Positions 7,144 to 12,579 of a stretch of DNA of 12,579 nt are shown here, piece by piece (positions within the stretch are counted from its first letter, which is position 1; each line of letters begins with the position of its first letter). Origin of the DNA: Aequorivita sp. (GTDB lineage Bacteria; Bacteroidota; Bacteroidia; Flavobacteriales; Flavobacteriaceae); the NCBI GenBank assembly GCA_002733915.1, contig NVXN01000002.1:138933-151511 (forward strand), written 5' to 3'. The notes beneath the pieces were generated by a model. That model was not told the origin of the DNA and did no database searches. It saw only the letters and a program-made list of their open reading frames with translations. The position numbers and the translations under genes were made by a program.

Positions 7144-8110
7144 AGGTGTTGTTAGAGGCAATTCGTTTTAGGTATTGTAGCAATGTTTCGTATTCCGTTG
7201 CTCCCAAAGTTTCAATTTTTTGATGTATTTCATCAATGTTTCCGAAAGATGCAAAAAGAGGGTAATCGTTGCCTAAAAGATTTTTTAACGGAACGTGCTC
7301 TTCCGTAAAAAAGGGAAGCTGAAAGCTAAGAAAGTCAAACACTTTAATAGGAAACGTGAGATCGTCATACATATTACGCGGTCTTGTGTGAAGTGCATAC
7401 GTAATATTATGATTTCGTATAAATTGGGGGATTTCTGCACGTGGTATTTTTGAGGCCCTGATTTCAGTTCCATCGATCATTTCCTGAATATTCTGCGCCC
7501 CGGAAAGTACAAAGAAATTATAGCTTTGGGCATATTTTTTTGCGAAGGAGACGAAAGCTTCAAAACCGGAATTTTTATAATCTATGCTTCCCAAATATAG
7601 AAGCCCCAGTTTTTTTGAGAAATCCGGAAGCGGCACATTTTCGGTTATGTTATAAGTTCCGGGCGGCAAATCGGAATATGGGCGATTGGGAAATAATTTA
7701 TTTTTCTGAAAAAATACTTTACCCATTTCAGAAGTGGGAAAAACCATAGAAGAAGAAACCCAAGTGAGATAAAAATTGCTCAGCTTATTTAAATAGAACG
7801 TAATTTTTTTTCGAAAACCGCGATAATCCTCGGGGAACAATTCAATATAAATATCGCGGATAAATACGATTACTTTTTTCGATCTAAATTTTATAAAGAA
7901 AAGTGGCAAAATATCTATTAGGGAGATTCTGTTGGTAGCGGATTCTACATAGCAGAGATCGCGACTTTTAAAAATTGATTTCAGCTTGTTCCCAACTGTA
8001 ATAACATTTCCACCATTTTTCTGAAAGGTATTTTTAAATAAATTGATGCGGGTAATTGGGCCCCCTGCAATTTTTCTAAGATTGGGTACTATGTAAATAC
8101 TATACTTCAT
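7109..8110 (-). CDS. Glycosyltransferase, GT-B fold (GT4-like, divergent)
   Basis: A 333-residue soluble protein. Its start, MKYSIYIVPNLRKIAGGPIT, has the Gly-Gly loop seen near the N-terminus of GT-B glycosyltransferases. The second half opens with KLGLLYLGSIDYKNSGFEAF (about 167-186), the typical first strand of a donor-binding domain. It then has LTFPIKVFDFLSFQLPF (251-267), equivalent to the proline-x-K-x-x-(E/D)-(Y/F)-L segment of this fold. The classical E-x7-E motif is not clear; FP-I-K-V-F-D takes its place. The ATG at 8108-8110 is preferred over a TTG one codon upstream. It overlaps the polymerase gene by 11 bases. Probably adds one sugar of the repeat unit; donor and linkage unknown. 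Confidence 0.8.
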   Translation of the reverse strand: MKYSIYIVPNLRKIAGGPITRINLFKNTFQKNGGNVITVGNKLKSIFKSRDLCYVESATNRISLIDILPLFFIKFRSKKVIVFIRDIYIELFPEDYRGFRKKITFYLNKLSNFYLTWVSSSMVFPTSEMGKVFFQKNKLFPNRPYSDLPPGTYNITENVPLPDFSKKLGLLYLGSIDYKNSGFEAFVSFAKKYAQSYNFFVLSGAQNIQEMIDGTEIRASKIPRAEIPQFIRNHNITYALHTRPRNMYDDLTFPIKVFDFLSFQLPFFTEEHVPLKNLLGNDYPLFASFGNIDEIHQKIETLGATEYETLLQYLKRIASNNTYDKRYSKLLEQ

Positions 8111-9245
8111 CAAACCTGTTTTTTGCGAGATATTTTGTGCTGTGGCTTTCCGTCTCGAGAATAAGGAAAGGAATCAATAAATAAAACATATTTGTAAAGT
8201 AATGGATGGAAAGCAAATTGGTAAAAAGTACGATAAATATAAAGCCGAGTTTTGCTTTGGCCGAAGGAATTTTTCGAAGCAAATAGATATGTGCGATAAG
8301 AAATAGGAACAATAATATAAAACCTCCGCGATGGTATAGATAGTAAAAACCGTTATCAATTTCCTGAAATGTGTAATTGCCACTAAAACTTTGGGCAATT
8401 ACATTTTCCCTATAAACAGTTGTACTGGCGCCAAAACCGTCACCAATAATTTTTTGTGTCAATGTAAAATCTTCTGCCCGTAAAGCCGTATCAAAATCCT
8501 GGATGCGGGTTTTCAGGCTTGCATACTCCCAGGGTTTAATTACGTAGGGCAGTTTTTCCTTAATGGCTTCCGGCGCCAAATCTGAATTGAAAAATGTAAC
8601 AAAAGCAACCAAAAGTAAAGCAAACCCAATTATAAATCCCGGCTTAAAGAGTTTGCGAATGTTAACGATTATCAGGAAAAGCAAGACCCCCGCAGTAACA
8701 AGGTTCATTAGGTTTGAAGTGAGGAAAAGATAGACCAGCGCAAGCAACCAAGAAATCGCCAACGGCATGTCAAAAGCCATTCGGTTATAGAGATAATAGA
8801 AGCCGATGAGCACAATTGGTATAATTGATGGCCCATAGACACGTCCACCCTTCCCCGTAATAGTATCATGCCAGAGACTGGGCACCAACCCAAAATAGGT
8901 GAAAATATAAACTACACACACCACGGCATTTAAAATGAATAAAAACCGCAACAAATTCAATTCTTTTAAATTCACCAAAAACAGATAAAATATAATCGCG
9001 TAAAACTGAAATTTTATATCAATGGTAGGGTGAGGATGTTGGTTTACAAGGCCCAGTATTAAAAAAGGCACATAAAAACAAAAAGTCACAATTACATAAT
9101 GGGGCACTTCCAATTTTCCTTTTTTGGTAGCGACCCAAACTAACCCAATTAAAAGTAACAGGCAGAGCGCCATTAAAGTACTTAAAGTTAACGTACTAAT
9201 GGTTAAAAAAAGGATAATCAGAATTATTTGATAAATATATTTCAA
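8100..9245 (-). CDS. Wzy-like polysaccharide polymerase (polytopic membrane protein)
   Basis: A 381-residue, strongly hydrophobic protein with about ten to eleven predicted membrane helices and a larger polar loop at roughly 225-300. That loop and the helix after it contain IGDGFGASTTVYRE and IDNGFYYLYHRGG, a pattern common to O-antigen/EPS polymerases (Gly-rich loop, then aromatic residues before a helix). It lacks the HNQYLE motif of the other ligase-like protein in this operon. It is the first gene of the operon. The start is a TTG (9243-9245) giving MKYIYQIILIILFL; a TAG lies four codons upstream and the next in-frame ATG is 24 codons inside, after the first helix, so TTG is the best choice. 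Assignment as Wzy rests on topology and context. Confidence 0.78.
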   Translation of the reverse strand: MKYIYQIILIILFLTISTLTLSTLMALCLLLLIGLVWVATKKGKLEVPHYVIVTFCFYVPFLILGLVNQHPHPTIDIKFQFYAIIFYLFLVNLKELNLLRFLFILNAVVCVVYIFTYFGLVPSLWHDTITGKGGRVYGPSIIPIVLIGFYYLYNRMAFDMPLAISWLLALVYLFLTSNLMNLVTAGVLLFLIIVNIRKLFKPGFIIGFALLLVAFVTFFNSDLAPEAIKEKLPYVIKPWEYASLKTRIQDFDTALRAEDFTLTQKIIGDGFGASTTVYRENVIAQSFSGNYTFQEIDNGFYYLYHRGGFILLFLFLIAHIYLLRKIPSAKAKLGFIFIVLFTNLLSIHYFTNMFYLLIPFLILETESHSTKYLAKNRFDEV

Positions 9246-9284
9246 GTCAAGAATCTATTATTAACGTTCCTTCCATTTGTGAAG

Positions 9285-9292
9285 CAAAGCTA
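9285..9292 (-). promoter_or_regulatory. Likely -7 box of the polysaccharide operon promoter
   Basis: On the minus strand the complement of 9285-9292 reads TAGCTTTG, an exact TAnnTTTG. Transcription would begin near 9279, leaving about 34 bases before the TTG start at 9245. No good -33 TTTG is visible at the expected distance, where the sequence is A/T-rich. This is the only promoter-like site seen ahead of the tightly packed genes 9245 to 1762. Confidence 0.5.
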
Positions 9293-9378
9293 CTCTTTTT
9301 TAAATTTTAATTCTGAGGGAGAAACTTAAAATGGAGGCGATAGTATGTTTTTAATATTAGACCAAATATTTTTTATTG

Positions 9379-9386
9379 TAGATTTG
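9379..9386 (+). promoter_or_regulatory. Likely -7 box for the methyltransferase gene
   Basis: TAGATTTG is an exact TAnnTTTG match. A weak -33-like TTAG lies at 9357-9360. The start site would fall near 9393, about 17 bases before the ATG at 9410. Together with the box at 9285-9292 it makes 9246-9409 a divergent promoter region. Confidence 0.55.
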
Positions 9387-9409
9387 AAAAACCACGATTA
9401 AATAAAATT

Positions 9410-10501
9410 ATGTCATTTATAAATGAACTCGCTAATTACAACAATAAAAAATCTTTGGCCAATAGGTTTAGGAACAAAAGGTTTGCTTTTTTTGAAAGCC
9501 AATTAGAAAAATTAAATAATGGGAAAACAATTACCATTTTGGATGTAGGCGGGACCGAATCTTTTTGGATAAACAGAGGATACCAAGAAAAATTAAACAT
9601 AGAAATTATACTTTTAAATCTTACCCAATTTGAAACCCATCATCCCAATATGACTTCGGTTAAAGGTGATGCCTGCGATTTATCTGAATACGACAATAAT
9701 AAATTTGATCTGGTTTTTTCCAATTCAGTAATCGAGCATTTGTACACTTTTGAAAATCAAAAAAGGATGGCGGAGGAGGTGCAACGGGTTGGCAAGAACT
9801 ATTATATTCAAACTCCTTATAAATATTTTTTTGTGGAGCCCCATTATTTACTTCCCTATTTCCAATTTTTGCCTAAAAAAGCTAAGATATTTATTCTTAG
9901 TAAAACTAAACTTTCAAGGGGCACAAAAATATCTGTTGAGGATGCTAAGGACCAAGCAGAACAAATAATATTGGTTTCAAAAAAGAGAATGAAACAGCTT
10001 TTCCCTACTGCAAAAATTTATAAAGAGAAGTTTTTGGGAATGACTAAGTCTCTTACAGCATATAAAATAAAAATGATTTTCAATAGAATTTTTATATTCA
10101 TAATTTCAATTTTTTTTATTTCATGCTCCACTGATGAAAAGAAAATAGAGAAATTAAAAGATACCTCCATACTTATCAAATTGGGTGAAAAGAATTATGC
10201 GCTTAATCTATATGATATATCAAAGTCATTAGTTTTTGAGGATATCCCAAAAACGGTTCCTTATGATTCCCTTCAAACAAAAAAATATGCCAATTTAATA
10301 ATGAAGGATTCTATTGTGGTTTTGCATTCCTTTAAACCGCAATATATTCCGATTGAAAAAATTACGTGGAAAGAAAATCCTGAAAATAACCAAACTTGGC
10401 AAGCGTATTACGAAAATCTTTTTTTTATTTCCATTTTAAATCATACCTACCACGATTACGGGGACATTCGATATCACGAAAAAGCAAAAAATATGTGTTA
10501 A
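9410..10501 (+). CDS. Class I SAM-dependent methyltransferase, read in frame into the start of the lyase lipoprotein
   Basis: Residues 1 to about 220 form a complete small methyltransferase: ILDVGGTES (43-51) is the SAM-binding motif I, VKGDACDL (84-91) the motif II region, and FDLVFSNSVIEHL (99-111) the Methyltransf_11-type signature. Residues 134-157, from IQTPYKYFFVEPHYLLPYFQ onward, match a subgroup common in polysaccharide loci. The domain should end near SLTAYK (214-219), but no stop follows. The frame runs through KMIFNRIFIFIISIFFISCS (221-240), which is a full lipoprotein signal peptide, and on into the N-terminus of the lyase until a TAA at 10499. Removing one A from the run 10064-10067 would create TAT AAA TAA and end the methyltransferase normally. 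A genuine fusion is possible but unlikely. The acceptor is unknown, perhaps a sugar of the locus product. Confidence 0.8.
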   Translation: MSFINELANYNNKKSLANRFRNKRFAFFESQLEKLNNGKTITILDVGGTESFWINRGYQEKLNIEIILLNLTQFETHHPNMTSVKGDACDLSEYDNNKFDLVFSNSVIEHLYTFENQKRMAEEVQRVGKNYYIQTPYKYFFVEPHYLLPYFQFLPKKAKIFILSKTKLSRGTKISVEDAKDQAEQIILVSKKRMKQLFPTAKIYKEKFLGMTKSLTAYKIKMIFNRIFIFIISIFFISCSTDEKKIEKLKDTSILIKLGEKNYALNLYDISKSLVFEDIPKTVPYDSLQTKKYANLIMKDSIVVLHSFKPQYIPIEKITWKENPENNQTWQAYYENLFFISILNHTYHDYGDIRYHEKAKNMC

Positions 10502-11892
10502 GTTATATAAAAGCGCACAATTCCCTTGAGGAGAAAACCTCTGATCAAACCTGGGAAGAAGGTGCTATTGGCCATAGAACATTACATCTCTTGCAAATCG
10601 TTTATAATGAGCTTCAACAAGTAAACCCTGATACTGATTTTATACAGCAGGTATTTGACCATCTTTCATTGAATATTACTTTTATGCTTGACCCAAAGCA
10701 TTATGAGCAAAACAATCATTCTTTAATAATGGACCGTAGTCTTTTGGCGTTTGCAAAAATAACCAAATCCAATCCTTCACTCCATTCAGCAATTTATAAA
10801 CCGACATTAAAACGTGCATTAAAAAATATTGATTATATAATTGACGATAGTGGATTAGCGAGAGAACATGCTACCACATATCATATCTACAATCATAATC
10901 TCGACCAGAAAATTATTGAGTTAATTGAAAAAGAAGATATTAATCCCGCGCTTCAGCTCAAATCATTAAAAAAGAACGATATTCTCCTGCAACTGGTTAA
11001 ACCGGATTTAACATTTCCCATCTGGGGCGATAGTGGAATTGAGAACTTAAACACACATTTAGCCGAAAGTTTTGGCAACGACCAACGTGTTTTGGATGTT
11101 ATAGGTGGAAAGGAGTTGTCTTCCATGGTTAGCTTTGATAACAATATTGCTACATTGCGAACCCAAGCAAAAGATAGTAGTTATGTAGCGCTATTTGCAA
11201 ATTATTATTCCAGAACCCATAAACATAATGATGATCTTCAGTTTATTTTTCAAACCCTTGGAATCGATATTTTGACTGATCAAGGATATTATGGCTATGA
11301 GGATAAGCATAGACCATTTCTTATGTCAGTCTTTGCCCATAATTCAATTGCTATCAATGATAGCGACTACGTTTTAGGGAAAGAAGGACAATATTCAAAA
11401 TTAACGGGATATTGGAAAAGTGATGATGTAGAAATCGTTTCCGCGGAACATAATATGTACGATTCTATAACTGTAAAACGAAAACTTTACTTTATAAAAC
11501 CTAATGTAATTGTACTTCAAGATTGGGCGGAATCTGAAGATCCAAAACTCATTAAAAGCATAAGCGAACAATTTAATTTTGGCGAAAAGGCGAATCTGAA
11601 TGTCAAGCTTTCAGAAAACATAGCGACGGTCTTTTTCCCAAAGGATATTAAAGCCATTGTGAAATCATTTACTGAAAATGACAAAATTACCACACAAGAG
11701 GTTTCACGTTCCAGGATTCAATATTCACTTACTCCCATACCACAAGTAAAAGTTAGAAAAGAAGGGAATAAGTTAATTACAGTAATTGAAGTTCAGTCCG
11801 ATTTATATAAAACATCTGTTTCAAATGTTCAGGTTCAAGACGGTAAAATTCAGTATTCAAAAGGCGGGAAAAAATATAATTTGGCTTTGTAG
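10073..11892 (+). pseudogene. Heparinase II/III-family polysaccharide lyase, lipoprotein, with a frameshift near 10486
   Basis: The natural start is probably ATG 10073-10075: MIFNRIFIFIISIFFISC is a lipoprotein signal with Cys18. This frame reaches HDYGDIRYHEKAK, then stops at 10499-10501. One frame over, the protein resumes as KKYVLSYIKAHN and runs to TAG 11890-11892. One extra A in the runs 10479-10483 or 10486-10491 restores about 606 residues, a normal length. An ATG at 10396 opens the downstream frame, but its first ~27 residues are out-of-frame sequence. Counting from that ATG, family marks are TWEEGAIGHR (52-61), NNHSLIMDR (106-114), REHATTYH (156-163) with Tyr162, PIWGDSG (208-214), RTHKHNDD (273-280), LTDQGYYGY (293-301) and AHNSIAI (314-320). 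Toroid plus beta-sandwich lyases of this type cleave uronic-acid glycans by beta-elimination. Likely substrate: the locus polymer (inference). Confidence 0.82.
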
Positions 11893-11952
11893 CAAACCAA
11901 ATCTATCCTCAAAAGTAAAAAAATTGTATATTGATAATTAAATTTAAGTGTT

Positions 11953-12579
11953 ATGAAACATCAGTACACAATAATTCTTTTCCTATTCCCTTTTTTAATA
12001 TTAAGCGCGCAGAATACCTATGTGCCCGATGATAATTTTGAACAACGTTTAATTATTTTGGGTTTGGATGATGTACTAGACAATTATGTTTTAACGAGTA
12101 ATATTTCAAATGTGTATGCTCTGGATATCCAAAATCAAAATATTAGTGACTTAACTGGTCTTGAAGATTTTGCTAGTTTAATTAGTGTATACGCCGGTAA
12201 TAACCAGTTTTCCAATATCCCTTTGCATCCTAATGTTAATTTAAATGCCTTAACTTTAGGTAATAATCAAGTATCCATTTTAGATCTCAGTCAACATACT
12301 AATTTAACTGAACTTAGTTGTCCAAACAATAATATTACAAGTTTAGATTTAAGTCAAAATACAAGTTTAATGTATTTAAATTGCGGCGGAAATTCTTTTC
12401 CAGAACTTAATTTGGCAAATCATCCAAACCTTAGGGAAGTCATTCTTTCCAGTCAAAATACTGCTTTAGAAAATGTCGATTTAAGAAACGGTAATAATAC
12501 CGAAATCGATGCATTTGAAATAATAAATAGCCCAAACCTGCCCTATATTTATGTTGACGATTGTTCTTATAGCACGACT
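11953..12579 (+). CDS. Secreted leucine-rich-repeat protein, N-terminal part (cut by window edge)
   Basis: 209 codons are open from ATG 11953 to the window end. Residues 1-20 form a Sec signal peptide (MKHQYTIILFLFPFLILSAQ). Next comes NTYVPDDNFEQRLIILGLDD, then DNYVLTSNI, a leader segment I recognise from many Flavobacteriaceae surface LRR proteins. From about 57 onward there are LRR units with a spacing near 21 residues; LDLSQ recurs at 110-114 and 131-135, followed by TNLTELSCPNNNI and TSLMYLNCGGNSF. Proteins of this group usually end in a type IX secretion sorting domain, which would lie beyond the window. The role is probably adhesion or another binding function at the cell surface, but this is inference. 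It is 60 bases downstream of the lyase, and no clear terminator separates them, so co-transcription is possible. Confidence 0.85.
   Translation, partial: MKHQYTIILFLFPFLILSAQNTYVPDDNFEQRLIILGLDDVLDNYVLTSNISNVYALDIQNQNISDLTGLEDFASLISVYAGNNQFSNIPLHPNVNLNALTLGNNQVSILDLSQHTNLTELSCPNNNITSLDLSQNTSLMYLNCGGNSFPELNLANHPNLREVILSSQNTALENVDLRNGNNTEIDAFEIINSPNLPYIYVDDCSYSTT

Noticed and set aside
9750..9968. A 72-codon plus-strand frame within the methyltransferase
   Set aside because: It sits inside the clear methyltransferase frame, has an ordinary composition for an out-of-frame read, and shows no domain.
10396..10480. Alternative N-terminus MASVLRKSFFYFHFK for the lyase
   Set aside because: The same bases in the other frame encode WQAYYENLFFISILNHTYHD, which fits the lyase family and continues from a lipoprotein signal; the MASV reading is an out-of-frame artefact created by the frameshift.
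11927..11934. Possible promoter TATATTGA before the LRR gene
   Set aside because: It matches only part of TAnnTTTG, no -33 element is visible, and the spacer is A/T-rich enough for chance matches. Co-transcription with the lyase is equally possible.
11893..11952. Terminator between lyase and LRR gene
   Set aside because: No stem-loop followed by a U run can be drawn in these 60 bases.
1..12579. CRISPR array, tRNA/rRNA genes, transposases or integration sites
   Set aside because: No spaced repeat array, cloverleaf-like sequence, transposase motif or flanking long inverted repeats were seen on either strand.

Overview
The window looks like chromosomal DNA from a member of the Bacteroidota, most likely a marine-type Flavobacteriaceae. 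It is AT-rich and has Bacteroidota-style -7 boxes (TAnnTTTG) upstream of its transcription units. It carries lipoproteins with short Cys lipoboxes and ends in a secreted leucine-rich-repeat protein of a kind typical of flavobacterial type IX secretion cargo. Most of the window is one cell-surface or extracellular polysaccharide locus.

Layout. The left edge (1-228, minus) holds the N-terminus of a membrane protein, probably another O-antigen ligase/polymerase. A non-coding stretch of about 320 bases follows and contains a small 11-bp tandem repeat. From 9245 down to 548 runs one long minus-strand operon. In transcription order it encodes: a Wzy-like membrane polymerase, a GT-B glycosyltransferase, a WaaL/Wzy-type ligase or polymerase, an AsnB-type amidotransferase, a GT4 glycosyltransferase, a hexapeptide-repeat acyltransferase, a lipoprotein SGNH/sialate-O-acetylesterase-like esterase, a small frameshifted lipoprotein, and a WecG/TagA/CpsF glycosyltransferase. 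The first seven genes overlap or abut. The last two are separated by gaps of about 33 bases, and the WecG/TagA gene may have its own promoter.

A divergent intergenic region (9246-9409) has a plausible promoter box on each strand. To its right, on the plus strand, are a SAM-dependent methyltransferase and a heparinase II/III-type polysaccharide lyase lipoprotein. In this sequence the methyltransferase reads in frame into the start of the lyase, and the lyase is broken by a one-base frameshift. The window ends inside a secreted LRR protein.

How the genes could work together (inference): glycosyltransferases build a repeat unit, the acyltransferase, AsnB-like enzyme and methyltransferase may decorate it, Wzy/WaaL-type proteins polymerise it or attach it, the lipoprotein esterase may trim O-acyl groups, and the lyase could cut the polymer. 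An amidotransferase plus a heparinase-type lyase suggests, but does not prove, a uronic-acid-containing polymer. No initiating sugar-phosphate transferase, flippase or chain-length regulator is visible here. I see no clearly novel system. The strongest oddities are two or three homopolymer frameshift/fusion events, the coupled acyltransferase-esterase pair, and an inverted repeat sitting in a promoter spacer.
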